From assembly GCF_009906855.1 (NCBI RefSeq), contig NZ_CP047650.1, positions 5,766,001 to 5,830,000 on the forward strand: DNA of 64,000 nucleotides, read 5' to 3'. Position numbers and translations under genes: made by a program. The notes beneath the pieces are model-generated. The model was not told where the DNA came from and did no database searches. It worked only from the letters and a program-made list of their open reading frames with translations. Source of the stretch: Xylophilus rhododendri. Its GTDB lineage: Bacteria > Pseudomonadota > Gammaproteobacteria > Burkholderiales > Burkholderiaceae_C. Shown here piece after piece: positions 1 through 8,565 of this stretch; the first letter of the stretch is position 1, and each line of letters opens with the position of its first letter.

Positions 1-480
1 GTGGTGGCCGACCGCGCCCTGGCCCGGCAGATCGGCTGCGCGGCCGGCAGCACCTGGCTGAAGATCTCCTTCATGCGCCTGGACGGCGCGGCCGAGCCCA
101 AGCCGATCGGCTGGACCGATGTGTATGTGGATGCGGAGCAGGGCGATGTCTCCAGCCTGCCGGAGCGGGTGGCCGGCTCGCCCGATGTGCTGGTCGCCAC
201 CCTGCTGGAAACGCACTACGGCCGCCGCGTTGCCCAGGTGCGCCAGGATGTGCACGGCGCGCTGGTGCCGGCAGAGCTGGCCGAGGCGCTGCAGGCTGAG
301 GCCGGAACGCCTGCGCTGCGCATCGTGCGGCGTTATCTGGACGAGGCCGGCCGGCTGATCGACCTGAGCATCACCCTGCATCCGGCCGACCGCTATGTGT
401 TCTCCATGCAGCTGACCCGGGAGCAGGCCAGCGCCGCGCAGCCCGCGGCCACGCCGGAGCCGGCTAGTAGCCGCCGCTGA
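1..480 (+). CDS. GntR-family regulator, C-terminal UTRA domain (5' end outside window)
   Basis: The 159 visible residues match the ligand-binding UTRA domain of HutC-type GntR regulators: a mid-domain Asp-Val-Tyr-Val-Asp stretch, then a conserved tail pattern ALRIVRRYLDEAGRLIDLS near residues 104-122. No winged-helix DNA-binding domain is visible, so the gene must begin upstream and the GTG at base 1 is probably an internal Val codon. The last 17 nt overlap the 3' end of the convergent VOC gene. The target genes would lie to the left, outside the window. UTRA family assignment is good; the ligand is unknown. Confidence 0.75.
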   Translation: MVADRALARQIGCAAGSTWLKISFMRLDGAAEPKPIGWTDVYVDAEQGDVSSLPERVAGSPDVLVATLLETHYGRRVAQVRQDVHGALVPAELAEALQAEAGTPALRIVRRYLDEAGRLIDLSITLHPADRYVFSMQLTREQASAAQPAATPEPASSRR

Positions 481-838
481 CCCGGCGGCAGTAGAAGCGC
501 AGCCGGTGGCCGTCCGGGTCGGCCGCCACGAAGGTATAGGCGAAGGCCATGTGGTTCGGCGGCTCGACGATGGCCAGGCCCCGGCGCACCCAGTCGGCAT
601 GCATCCGGTCCACATCGCCATGGGTGCTGACCGGAAAGTCCAGTTCGAAGCCGGACGAGGGCAGGGCACCGGCGGAGGCGATGCTGTCGCGCTGCGCCAG
701 GCCCAGGCGCGCGCCGGATTCCTGGAAGAACATCACGAAGGTGGCCTCGAAGGGCACCGGCTGCTGCCCGAGAAGCTCGGCGTAGAAGCGGCTGCTTCGT
801 TCGAGATCGCTCACATAGAGGATGAAAGAAGCGTCCAA
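464..838 (-). CDS. VOC-superfamily (glyoxalase/bleomycin-resistance-like) protein
   Basis: The protein is about 124 aa and has the single VOC-fold pattern: start DASFILYVSDLERSSRFYAE, a middle GFELDFPV strand and the C-terminal DPDGHRLRFYCR. VOC proteins bind a metal in a beta-alpha-beta-beta-beta pocket and include lyases, dioxygenases and resistance proteins; the substrate cannot be told here. I place the start at a TTG (836-838) because a GAGGT ribosome site lies 6 nt upstream and the fold begins right there. An upstream ATG at 898 would add 20 low-complexity residues. It converges on and overlaps the GntR gene by 17 nt. Confidence 0.75.
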   Translation of the reverse strand: MDASFILYVSDLERSSRFYAELLGQQPVPFEATFVMFFQESGARLGLAQRDSIASAGALPSSGFELDFPVSTHGDVDRMHADWVRRGLAIVEPPNHMAFAYTFVAADPDGHRLRFYCRRVSGGY

Positions 839-931
839 AAGAGCTACCTCGCGGCGGGATGGATGGGCAGGACGGGCCGGTGCGGACCGCGTCCCCAATA
901 ATGACCGGCGATGCTAATCACCGGAACTGAC

Positions 932-2956
932 ATGAAGATGAAGATCGGCGCCTTGTTCGTGGGACTGGCGTCCCTGTCCGCTGGCGCGCAGGCCAGGCCC
1001 GGCCCCGACGCCGTGACCGCCCGCGACCTGTGGGTGGAGCCGCCCACGTTGCAGGCGATCGGCCTCGAATGGCGCATCGAGGGCGACGGCAACCGCAATG
1101 CCAGCGTCGAGGTCGAATACCGCGAGGCGGGGCAGGGCGCCTGGCTGCCGGCCATGCCGCTGGTGCGCTCGCAGGGCGAGAAGGTCGGCAACCTGGTGCC
1201 GCCACGGGCCAATTTCCATCCGGACCCGAACCGCTACGTCAACCCCAATATGTTCGCCGGCAGCATCTTCGGCCTGCTGCCGGACACCCGCTACCAGGTG
1301 CGCCTGAAGCTCGCCGATCCCGACGGCGTGCGCGGCGGCGGCAGCCGCACCGTCGAGGTCCGCACCCGGGCCGAGCCGATGCCGGCGCCGGGCGGCAAGG
1401 TCTATCACGTCTACCCCATCGGCTGGACCGGCCCCAAGCAGGAGCCGGCCTTCACCGGCCTGATGGAGGCCTACTACGAAGGCGCGGCCAGCTCCGACTT
1501 CCAGGGCACCTTCCCGCCCCGGGTGAAGCCGGGCGACACGGTGCTGGTGCATGCCGGCACCTACCAGTCCGACCGGGTGCACTACCTCAACGGCCTGCCG
1601 CATCCGGGCTACAACGCCCTCAGCACCCTGTTCGACGGCACCTACTACCTCACGGCCAGCGGCACGGCCGACAAACCCATCGCCATCAAGGCCGCGGGCG
1701 ACGGCGAAGTCATCTTCGACGGCAACGGCGCGCAGACCTTCTTCAACCTGATGGCCGCCAACTACAACTACTTCGAGGGCATCACCTTCCGCAATGCCAA
1801 CCTGGTGTTCCTGCTGGGCCTGAAGAACATCGCCGGGGCCAGCGGCTTCACGCTCAAGCATTCCAGGCTCTACGACATCGGCCGCGGCGTGCAGGACGAC
1901 TGGTCGGGCTCGAAGAACTTCTACATCGCCGACAACGAATTCATCGGCCGCCACGACCCGAAGAAGATGATGGGCTGGCGCGGCGCCGAGTGGGAGAAGC
2001 TGCCGGGCTTTCCCGAAAAGCTCGGCGGCCCGGAAGGCTCCGAATACGCCATCAAGCTCTATGGCCAGGGCCATGTGGTGGCGCACAACTACATCGCCCA
2101 CTGGCACGACGGCGTGGACATCGCCACCTACGGCGATCCCGACCAGGATGCCAACGGCCTGGAGAAGCGCGACCGGGTGCCGGTGTCCATCGACTTCCAC
2201 GGCAACGACTTCTTCAACATGAGCGACAACTGCATCGAGACCGATGGCGGCGCGCACAACATCCGGGTCTACGACAACCGCTGCTTCAACAGCATCAGCG
2301 GCGCGCTCAGCGCCACGCCGCTGCTGGGCGGGCCGGTCTATTTCGTGCGCAACCTCGTCTACAACACCACCACCGAAGGGGTGATGAAGGTGGGCACCGC
2401 CGCCAACGTGCTGCTGCTGCAGAACACCTTCGTGGGCGAGGTGGCGACCGACGCGCCCAACCAGGTGTGGATGAACAACCTGGTGCTGGGCGTCAACCCC
2501 AAGGCGCCGCTGCTGCGCATGAACAGCTACAGCAACCACTCCCAGGCCGACCACAACGCCTACGGCTTCAATCCGCAGGCGGCCGTCGCCTACGAATGGA
2601 ACACGCCGCCTTTCGAGGTGGGCATGGACTGGAGCAAACCGACGGTCAAGCGCGCCTTCAAGAGCCTGGCCGACATGCAGGCCGCCACCGGCCAGGAGCG
2701 GCACAGCTTCGCGGCGGGCTATGCGGACCTGGTGAAGGTCTCCATGCCCGACAGGCCGGACGTGCAGCGCCTCTACGCCCCTGCCGACTACGACTTCAGC
2801 CCGGCGGCCGGCTCGCCGCTGGTCGATGCCGGCGCCCGGCTGCCGACCATCAACGACGGCTTCCAGGGCAAGGCACCCGATATCGGCGCCTTAGAAGCCG
2901 GCGCCGCGCCGCGCCTCTACGGCCCGCGTCCCTGGCATCGCGACGCGGGTTCGTGA
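932..2956 (+). CDS. Secreted right-handed parallel beta-helix protein
   Basis: This is a protein of about 674 aa. Starting at the ATG at 932 gives a clean Sec signal (MKMKIGALFVGLASLSAGAQA), so I prefer it to the ATG 21 nt upstream. Residues about 30-140 look like a fibronectin III-type strand module ending in an LLPDTRYQVRLKL-like strand. The rest has short Asn/Gly-rich turns (NYNYFEGITFRNANLVF, YDNRCFNSISG) typical of pectate-lyase-like beta-helices. Such proteins often bind or cleave polysaccharides, but I see no specific catalytic signature, so the enzyme role is open. It stands alone and is followed by a hairpin. Confidence 0.75.
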   Translation: MKMKIGALFVGLASLSAGAQARPGPDAVTARDLWVEPPTLQAIGLEWRIEGDGNRNASVEVEYREAGQGAWLPAMPLVRSQGEKVGNLVPPRANFHPDPNRYVNPNMFAGSIFGLLPDTRYQVRLKLADPDGVRGGGSRTVEVRTRAEPMPAPGGKVYHVYPIGWTGPKQEPAFTGLMEAYYEGAASSDFQGTFPPRVKPGDTVLVHAGTYQSDRVHYLNGLPHPGYNALSTLFDGTYYLTASGTADKPIAIKAAGDGEVIFDGNGAQTFFNLMAANYNYFEGITFRNANLVFLLGLKNIAGASGFTLKHSRLYDIGRGVQDDWSGSKNFYIADNEFIGRHDPKKMMGWRGAEWEKLPGFPEKLGGPEGSEYAIKLYGQGHVVAHNYIAHWHDGVDIATYGDPDQDANGLEKRDRVPVSIDFHGNDFFNMSDNCIETDGGAHNIRVYDNRCFNSISGALSATPLLGGPVYFVRNLVYNTTTEGVMKVGTAANVLLLQNTFVGEVATDAPNQVWMNNLVLGVNPKAPLLRMNSYSNHSQADHNAYGFNPQAAVAYEWNTPPFEVGMDWSKPTVKRAFKSLADMQAATGQERHSFAAGYADLVKVSMPDRPDVQRLYAPADYDFSPAAGSPLVDAGARLPTINDGFQGKAPDIGALEAGAAPRLYGPRPWHRDAGS

Positions 2957-2960
2957 TTCT

Positions 2961-2995
2961 GAAAGCGGCGTAGGCGAAAAGCGCTAGCCGCTTTC
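2961..2995 (+). terminator. Hairpin just after the beta-helix gene
   Basis: A perfect 9-bp inverted repeat (GAAAGCGGC at 2961-2969, GCCGCTTTC at 2987-2995) begins 5 nt after the stop codon. The stem extends by TAG/CTA across one bulged G. No T-run follows, so it may be a weak or factor-assisted terminator, or it may stabilise the mRNA end. Confidence 0.45.
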
Positions 2996-3064
2996 GGGGC
3001 GGCTTGTGGGGCGGGAAGCGATCTAGGCTGGCGGTCCTTTAGACAAGCCTTGCCGAAATCACCC

Positions 3065-3496
3065 ATGAGACCCGACCTCCATCCGCCACCCTCCCGGCCC
3101 GCGGCCATCGTCTTCGACCTGCTCAACCCCATCCCTTTCGGCTTCCTGGTCGCCGCGCTGATCTCCGACGTGGTCTATGCCAACAGCGGCAATGTGATGT
3201 GGTTCAAGGCCGCCGCCTGGCTGATCGCCGCCGGCCTGGTCTTCGCCATCATTCCCCGGCTGATCGACCTGGTCCGCGTCTGGTTCCCGGGCGCGCGTCC
3301 GCGGTCCGGCCATGCCATGGCGGCCTTCTGGCTGTACCTGGCAGGCATCGCCGCCGCCATCGTCAATGCCTTCGTGCACAGCCGGGATGCCTATTCCATC
3401 GTGCCGGAGGGTGTGTGGCTGTCGATCGCCACCGTCGTGCTGCTGGCCATCGCCACCGTCCTCACGACCCTGCACGCACTCAAGGGCCAGCCATGA
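3065..3496 (+). CDS. DUF2231-family membrane protein
   Basis: A 143-aa protein with four predicted membrane segments (about residues 22-40, 47-66, 82-104, 116-136) and the early FDLLNPIPFGF motif usual for DUF2231. The stop overlaps the start of the next gene (ATGA at 3493-3496), so the two are almost certainly co-translated. Similar membrane proteins often sit beside PQQ or sorbosone dehydrogenases, which suggests an electron-transfer or anchoring role; that is inference. A TTG at 3050 could add five residues; neither start has a clear ribosome site. Confidence 0.7.
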   Translation: MRPDLHPPPSRPAAIVFDLLNPIPFGFLVAALISDVVYANSGNVMWFKAAAWLIAAGLVFAIIPRLIDLVRVWFPGARPRSGHAMAAFWLYLAGIAAAIVNAFVHSRDAYSIVPEGVWLSIATVVLLAIATVLTTLHALKGQP

Positions 3497-4815
3497 AAAA
3501 AATCAACAAGACATGGGTCGCCCTGGTTCCCGCCGCCATGGTGCTGACCCTCGCCGCCTGCGGCGACCGGGCAGCCGTCGATCCCCAGCGCCAGATGGGC
3601 GCCGCGCCCGAACTGCCGGCCGCGAAGAATTTCCTGGTGCCGCCGATGCAGGTGCCCACCGGCGTGGGCTGGCAGGGCGATGCCCATCCGGCCGTGGCCG
3701 CCGGCCTGAAAATCGAGAAGATCGCCGGCCAGCTCAAGCACCCCCGCCAACTGCTGGCGCTGCCCAACGGCGATGTGCTGGTGGTCGAATCCAACGGCCC
3801 GGGCACCGAAGCCGTGACCACGCCCAAGCAGCTGATCGCCGGCATGGTGAAGAACCGCTCCGGCAAGGGCGAGAAGGGCGGCAACCGCGTCACCCTGCTG
3901 CGCAAGGACGCGGCCACCGGCAAGTGGGCGCAGCATGTGTTCATCGAGAAGCTGAACTCGCCCTTCGGCATTCAGCTGATCGGCCAGACCCTCTATGTGG
4001 CCGACACCGACCGCATCCTGAAGTTCGCCTACGACCCGGCCGCCACCCGCATGGCCGACCCCGGCACCGAGCTGGCCGACCTGCCGAGCACCATCAACCA
4101 CCACTGGACCAAGGCCCTGCTGGCCAGCCCGGACGGCAAGAAGCTCTATGTCGGCGTCGGCTCCAACAGCAACATCACCGAGAACGGCCTGGAAGTCGAA
4201 TACCGACGCGCCGCCGTGCTGGAAGTGGATGTCGCCAGCGGCGCCAGCCGGGTGTTCGCCTCCGGCCTGCGCAACCCCACCGGCCTGCAGTGGGAGCCGC
4301 AGACGGGCAAGCTCTGGGCCATCGTCAACGAACGCGACGAGATCGGCGCCGACCTGGTGCCCGACTACCTGACCTCGGTGCAGGACGGCGGCTTCTACGG
4401 CTGGCCCTACAGCTACTACGGCCAGCATGTGGACCAGCGGGTGCATGCGCAGCGGCCGGACCTGGTGGCCAAGGCCCTGAAGCCCGACTACGCGCTGACC
4501 TCGCATGTGGCGCCGCTCGGCCTGCTGTTCTACACCGGCGCCAACCTGCCGGCCTCGTATCGCGGCGGCGCCTTCATCGGCGAACACGGCAGCTGGGACC
4601 GCTCGCCGCTGAGCGGCTACCAGGTGAGTTTCGTGCGCTTCGAGAACGGCAAGCCGACCGGGCAAAAGATGCCGGTGGTGACCGGCTTCTTCTCGCAGGA
4701 CGAGAAGTCGCTCTTCGGCGCGCCGGTCGGCCTGGCGCAGGGCGCGGATGGCGCCCTGCTGATCGCCGACGATGTCGGCAACACCGTCTGGTCCGTCACT
4801 GCCGCCGGGCAGTAG
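3493..4815 (+). CDS. PQQ-dependent sugar (L-sorbosone-type) dehydrogenase, lipoprotein
   Basis: The 440-aa protein starts with a lipoprotein signal ending in a LTLAAC lipobox (Cys near residue 23), so it should be a membrane-anchored periplasmic enzyme. The body is a six-bladed propeller of the sorbosone/glucose dehydrogenase type: LKHPRQLLALPNGDVLVVE, then FASGLRNPTGLQWEPQTGKLW, NERDEIGADLVPDYLTSV and GGAFIGEHGSWDRSPLSGY, which carry the conserved Arg, Asn, Asp and His of the cofactor and calcium site. These enzymes oxidise aldoses or aldehydes and pass electrons to quinone or cytochrome. The ATG overlaps the upstream stop. The exact substrate is unknown. Confidence 0.85.
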   Translation: MKKINKTWVALVPAAMVLTLAACGDRAAVDPQRQMGAAPELPAAKNFLVPPMQVPTGVGWQGDAHPAVAAGLKIEKIAGQLKHPRQLLALPNGDVLVVESNGPGTEAVTTPKQLIAGMVKNRSGKGEKGGNRVTLLRKDAATGKWAQHVFIEKLNSPFGIQLIGQTLYVADTDRILKFAYDPAATRMADPGTELADLPSTINHHWTKALLASPDGKKLYVGVGSNSNITENGLEVEYRRAAVLEVDVASGASRVFASGLRNPTGLQWEPQTGKLWAIVNERDEIGADLVPDYLTSVQDGGFYGWPYSYYGQHVDQRVHAQRPDLVAKALKPDYALTSHVAPLGLLFYTGANLPASYRGGAFIGEHGSWDRSPLSGYQVSFVRFENGKPTGQKMPVVTGFFSQDEKSLFGAPVGLAQGADGALLIADDVGNTVWSVTAAGQ

Positions 4816-4825
4816 GGACCGGTCT

Positions 4826-5881
4826 TCAGGCCCCGCGGTCCTGGTCCTGCGGCGCGATAGCGGCCAGGCAGACCAGGGCCGCGCCACCGAAGGCCAGCAG
4901 GTCTTCGGTGGCTGCCACCGGCCAGTCGCGGCCGACGGCACGCGACAGGCGGGTGCGCAGCAGGTAGCCGAGATAGGTGGCGGCCACGGCGCCGGCTGCA
5001 CCGGCCAGTGCGGCGGAGGGCGAACGCCCACCGGCCAGCGCAGCGCCGGAGATCGCGCCCGATACCGCCCGCGCCCCCACGCCCAGCGGCTCGGTGCGGC
5101 TCGGTGTGCTGGGCAGCTTGTCGGCCACCAGTTCACCGATCGCCATCGGCGACAGCACACCCACAGCCGCCTTCGATGAAAGAAAGGCCAGCGGCGAGCC
5201 CGACACATCGACCAGCCCCAGCCGCGCCGCCCAGCTGACGGTGGCCAGCGGCGCATTGGTACGCGGCCCGGCCGTGGCGCCCAGCAGGAACGCCAGGCCC
5301 AGCGTGCGCCAGCGGGTCGACCCCTCGGTCTGCAGCCGCGCGGGCTGCTCCCCGTTGCGGACGATGCCGATACCGGTCTTCACGTCCCGGAAGAAAGGCA
5401 GGAAGAGCTTGCGCGCCGCCTCGGTCGACATGCCGAAGACGGTGTGCGAGACATAGGAATAAGGATGCGAGATCAGCGGCGCCTTCCAGAACGGATCGCC
5501 GAAGCCGAAGGCCGGCACCAGGGTCTCGTCCACCACCGTGGCCGCCACCCAGCCGAAGGCCGCGCCACGCACCGCCGTCACCTGCGGCACCAGCCCGGCG
5601 GCCATGCCGTAGGCGCCGCCCACCAGGCTGCCGATCAGGTAGTGCACAGCCTCGCCGGCCACCGGCAGCGCCGAGCGAGGCAGCGAGTGGCCAGTGGTGA
5701 GCCGGGCCGCCTGATCGGCCGCCTTCTCGGTGGAAGGCCGGCCGGACACGCCGGAGGTGATGCTGGCGCGTGCCAGCAGTGCCTGGAAGGCGGTCATGGC
5801 TACGGCGCCGATCAGGCCGGCGGCCAGGCCCGATGCCAGTCCGGGAAGGGGAGAGTCCTTGTGTTGAAGGGTGAGGCTCAT
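4826..5881 (-). CDS. Membrane protein, DUF1440 (YagU-like) fused to a DUF4126-like domain
   Basis: A 351-aa hydrophobic protein. Residues 1-165 resemble the YagU/DUF1440 inner-membrane family (glycine-rich helices, then EAVHYLIGSLVGGAYGMAAG). Residues 190-345 resemble DUF4126 (LGATAGPRTNAPLATVSWAA, then GELVADKLPSTPSRTEP and a C-terminal glycine/alanine helix pair). In many genomes these are separate proteins, so this looks like a fusion. YagU has been linked to acid resistance in Escherichia coli; no function is claimed here. It stands alone, convergent with the sorbosone dehydrogenase gene with 10 nt between the stops. Confidence 0.65.
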   Translation of the reverse strand: MSLTLQHKDSPLPGLASGLAAGLIGAVAMTAFQALLARASITSGVSGRPSTEKAADQAARLTTGHSLPRSALPVAGEAVHYLIGSLVGGAYGMAAGLVPQVTAVRGAAFGWVAATVVDETLVPAFGFGDPFWKAPLISHPYSYVSHTVFGMSTEAARKLFLPFFRDVKTGIGIVRNGEQPARLQTEGSTRWRTLGLAFLLGATAGPRTNAPLATVSWAARLGLVDVSGSPLAFLSSKAAVGVLSPMAIGELVADKLPSTPSRTEPLGVGARAVSGAISGAALAGGRSPSAALAGAAGAVAATYLGYLLRTRLSRAVGRDWPVAATEDLLAFGGAALVCLAAIAPQDQDRGA

Positions 5882-6017
5882 GCTGAGGAGGTCCGATCGG
5901 AAAGTGATGGAAACCTCACAGCTTCGCGCGGGCGGTCGGCAGGCCCTTGCAGGACATGGCCGCCTCTTGCGTGTGGATTCCCGGCCTCGGCGCCGCGCGC
6001 GCCGGCCGGAGCCTGGA

Positions 6018-6212
6018 TCAGAAAACGCGACGCTGGTCCTCTGCGCCGAGGTACATGCGTTCGGCCTTGCTGGCCTGCACCATGCTGCGGCAGCGCTGGA
6101 TTTCCGCTTCCAGCCGCGACTCCGGAGCCGGCGGCTTGCCGCCCAGGGCGATGAAGGGGTTGAGCCACTGGAAATGCCCGAGGGCGGGGAAACGGCGTTC
6201 CGTCAAAAGCAT
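6018..6212 (-). CDS. Small hypothetical protein (64 aa)
   Basis: A short ORF with start ATG at 6212 and an AAGGA ribosome site 7 nt upstream. The product is basic to neutral, with a Gln/Glu/Arg-rich C-terminal half that could form a helix (ESRLEAEIQRCRSMVQASKA). I do not recognise a family. It is the only plausible gene in 5882-6387, a stretch otherwise without a convincing reading frame. A longer start (ATG at 6239) exists but lacks the good ribosome site. It may be non-coding. Confidence 0.35.
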   Translation of the reverse strand: MLLTERRFPALGHFQWLNPFIALGGKPPAPESRLEAEIQRCRSMVQASKAERMYLGAEDQRRVF

Positions 6213-6387
6213 GGTGGGTCCTTGTCGTCTCGCCGGCATCGGGCTCGAACGAAGCCATAGTCTCCCCGGGCAGCATGCTGTTTTTGTAGGACAAAGCCGC
6301 GTGCTGCGTAAGCCATGTCAACCAAAGTGCGGCGGCTTGCAATGGCTTCAAACAAGGCTTTTTCGTCAGTAGACGACAATCGAGGCA

Positions 6388-6591
6388 ATGACCAGCAAGA
6401 AAACCCCGACCATCCAGCAGCTGCTTGACGAGCGCATCGATCCCATCAACACCCAGCCCGTGCTGCGCACCATCTGGAATACCAGCTGCGGCGGCTACCC
6501 CGCAGGAGAGCTGATCAGCATCTCCGCCGGCAGCGGCAAATCCACCCCCGCTGCCGCCAAGAAGACGGCCAAGGCCCGCGCCAAGGCCTGA
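6388..6591 (+). CDS. Small basic hypothetical protein (67 aa)
   Basis: A 67-aa ORF with a CGAGG-like ribosome site. The N-terminal half looks globular (TIQQLLDERIDPINTQPVLR) and the C-terminal tail is Lys/Ala-rich (AAAKKTAKARAKA), as in small nucleic-acid-binding proteins. The SAGSGKST stretch resembles a P-loop but lacks the required upstream Gly, so I do not call an ATPase. It is divergent from the 64-aa ORF across an AT-richer 175-bp gap. Unknown function. Confidence 0.45.
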   Translation: MTSKKTPTIQQLLDERIDPINTQPVLRTIWNTSCGGYPAGELISISAGSGKSTPAAAKKTAKARAKA

Positions 6592-6609
6592 TCCGAAGTC
6601 CCCCTCCCG

Positions 6610-7539
6610 TCACCCCGCCAGGGGTGGGAAACCGTAGAGCCGTGCCGGGTTGTCGCTGAGGATGGCCTGGCGCACGGCGGCATCGGGCACCCAGTCGCAG
6701 AACAGGTCGACCATGTCGCCGTCGTTGGGCATGGTGTCCGGCGCGAAGAGCGCCGGGTTCGGCCAGTTGGTGCCGAACACCAGCCGATCGGCGCGTGCAT
6801 CCACCATGGCCTCGACCAGCGGCCGCATGTCCGTGTATCCAGGCGGCCCGCTGTGGCTGCGTCTATGCCAGCTGGAGATCTTGGCCCAGCAATCGTCGCG
6901 CTGCCGCAGGATGCGCAGCATGGCCTGGAAGCCCGGCTGATCCGGCCCCAGGCGGCCATCCACGCAACCCATGTGATCGAACACCAGCGGCACCGCGAGG
7001 CGCAGCAGCATGGGCTCCAGCTGCGCGATCTCCTCGGCATGGTGGAAATGCAGCTGCAGATGCCAGCCCAGCGGCCGGATGCGTGGCGCCAGTTCGGCGA
7101 TGGCATCGGTGCCGCCATAACCCTTGACCAGCGTGGACACCCGCACGCCGCGCATGCCGCCTTCGTGCAGCCGGTGCAGTTCGGCGGCTTCCACCTGCGG
7201 CGACAGGCCGGCCACGCCACGCGCGCGGTGCTGGCCCAGCGCGGCGATCAGGTCCAGCGTGAGGCGGTTGTCCGAGCCGTACACACTGGCGCTGACCTGC
7301 ACCGTGCGCTCCAGGCCCAGCGTGGCGCACATGGCCAGATAGGCCTGGCGATCGGCCGGCGCCGGGGTGTAGGAGCGGTCGGCCACATAGGGATAACGCT
7401 GCGGGTCTTCGTAGACATGGCAGTGGCAGTCGGTCGCGCCCGGCGGCAGCCGGTGGCGCGGCTTGCGTGGATGCGGGTCGGGCGGCAGGCAAAGCGGCGG
7501 CTGCGCGGTGGGGGTGGTGCCAGTGGTTCGGTTCGTCAT
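6610..7539 (-). CDS. Amidohydrolase-2 family hydrolase, LigI (2-pyrone-4,6-dicarboxylate lactonase)-like
   Basis: A 309-aa TIM-barrel hydrolase. Visible family marks are the HxH at residues 39-41 (TDCHCHVYED), LQLHFHHAE near 163, VFDHMG near 188 and the C-terminal LVFGTNWPNP. This pattern is that of the cog3618 group, which includes LigI and other lactonases for sugar acids and pyrone dicarboxylates. It lies last in a minus-strand operon, 4 nt after a Bug receptor and downstream of a PEPM/ICL lyase, so the substrate is probably a lactone of an imported polycarboxylate. The specific substrate is inferred. Confidence 0.75.
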   Translation of the reverse strand: MTNRTTGTTPTAQPPLCLPPDPHPRKPRHRLPPGATDCHCHVYEDPQRYPYVADRSYTPAPADRQAYLAMCATLGLERTVQVSASVYGSDNRLTLDLIAALGQHRARGVAGLSPQVEAAELHRLHEGGMRGVRVSTLVKGYGGTDAIAELAPRIRPLGWHLQLHFHHAEEIAQLEPMLLRLAVPLVFDHMGCVDGRLGPDQPGFQAMLRILRQRDDCWAKISSWHRRSHSGPPGYTDMRPLVEAMVDARADRLVFGTNWPNPALFAPDTMPNDGDMVDLFCDWVPDAAVRQAILSDNPARLYGFPPLAG

Positions 7540-7543
7540 GTCT

Positions 7544-8521
7544 TCAAGGCAGCTTGATGCCGGCGTCCTTCACCACCTGGGTCCACTTGCGCACCTCGGA
7601 CTTGAGGATGCCGTCGTACTCCGAGCCCGGGCCGGCGACCACATCCGAGCCCAGCACCTCGAACTTCTGGCGTGCCTCGGGCGACTTCAGCACCTCCTGC
7701 ATGGCCGCGCTCAGTTTGGCGACCACGGCGGGCGGCGTGCCGGCGGGCACCACCAGCCCGGTGGTGGTGCTGGACTCGAAGCCCGGCAGGCCGGACTCGG
7801 CCAGCGTCGGGATCTGCGGCACGATGGCCGAGCGCTGCGCGGTGGTGATGCCCAGGGCCTTCAGCTTGCCGGCCTTGATCTGCGCCAGGGTGGAGGCGAG
7901 CTGGTCGAAGGTGGCGTTGACCTGTCCGCCCAGCAGGTCGGCCACCGCCTGGCTGCTGCCCTTGTAGGGCACATGCAGCAGCTGAGTGCCGCTGGCCTTC
8001 TGGAACAGCTCGGCCGTGAGATGGGCGGCGGTGCCGGTGCCGGGCGAGGCGATGCTGACCTTGCCCGGATGCGCCTTGGCATAGGCGATGAACTCGGCCA
8101 CGCTGTTGACCGGCAGCGAAGGGTTGACGATCAGCAGCAGCGGCGCCTGGGCGATCGGCGAGACGGCCACGAAGTCGCGTGCCGGATCGAGTTTCATGTC
8201 CGGCGTCAGCGCCTTGGCCGGTGCCAGCACGCCGGTGGAGGCCAGCAGCAGGGTGTAGCCGTCGGCCGGCGAACGCGCGGCGACTTCCGAGCCCAGCAGG
8301 CCGGCGGCGCCGGGGCGGTTGTCCACGATCACCGTCTGGCCGAGCTTTTCCGACAGGCCGTTGGCCACGATGCGGGCCGTGGCGTCGATATTGCCGCCGG
8401 GCGGGAAGGGCACGATCAGCTTGATCGCATGGTCGGGGTAGGGCGCCTGCGCCTGGGCCAAGCCCGCCGCGGCGAGTGCGGCGGCTGCCAGGAGCGAGTG
8501 GAAATTCCTGCGTTTGATCAT
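7544..8521 (-). CDS. Bug-type (TctC-family) periplasmic tricarboxylate receptor
   Basis: A 325-aa secreted protein with a Sec signal (MIKRRNFHSLLAAAALAAAG, cleaved after AQA). It has the standard Bug marks: IKLIVPFPPGGNIDATAR, VIVDNRPGAAGLLGSEVAA, DGYTLLLAS, LLHVPYKGSSQAVADLLGG and the late GLVVPAGTP. Bug proteins bind carboxylates and either feed a TctAB-type permease or signal; no TctAB genes are in this window. It sits 44 nt after the lyase gene and 4 nt before the amidohydrolase gene, so it is probably the uptake receptor of that operon. Confidence 0.9.
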   Translation of the reverse strand: MIKRRNFHSLLAAAALAAAGLAQAQAPYPDHAIKLIVPFPPGGNIDATARIVANGLSEKLGQTVIVDNRPGAAGLLGSEVAARSPADGYTLLLASTGVLAPAKALTPDMKLDPARDFVAVSPIAQAPLLLIVNPSLPVNSVAEFIAYAKAHPGKVSIASPGTGTAAHLTAELFQKASGTQLLHVPYKGSSQAVADLLGGQVNATFDQLASTLAQIKAGKLKALGITTAQRSAIVPQIPTLAESGLPGFESSTTTGLVVPAGTPPAVVAKLSAAMQEVLKSPEARQKFEVLGSDVVAGPGSEYDGILKSEVRKWTQVVKDAGIKLP

Positions 8522-8565
8522 GTCTGTCTCCTTATGTTTGTGGGGTTCGTTGCCGGGGTCGCTGC

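Noticed and set aside
6388..6591. Possible P-loop ATPase motif (GSGKST) in the 67-aa protein
   Set aside because: Walker A needs GxxxxGK(S/T); the first Gly is missing, and the protein is too short for an ATPase fold.
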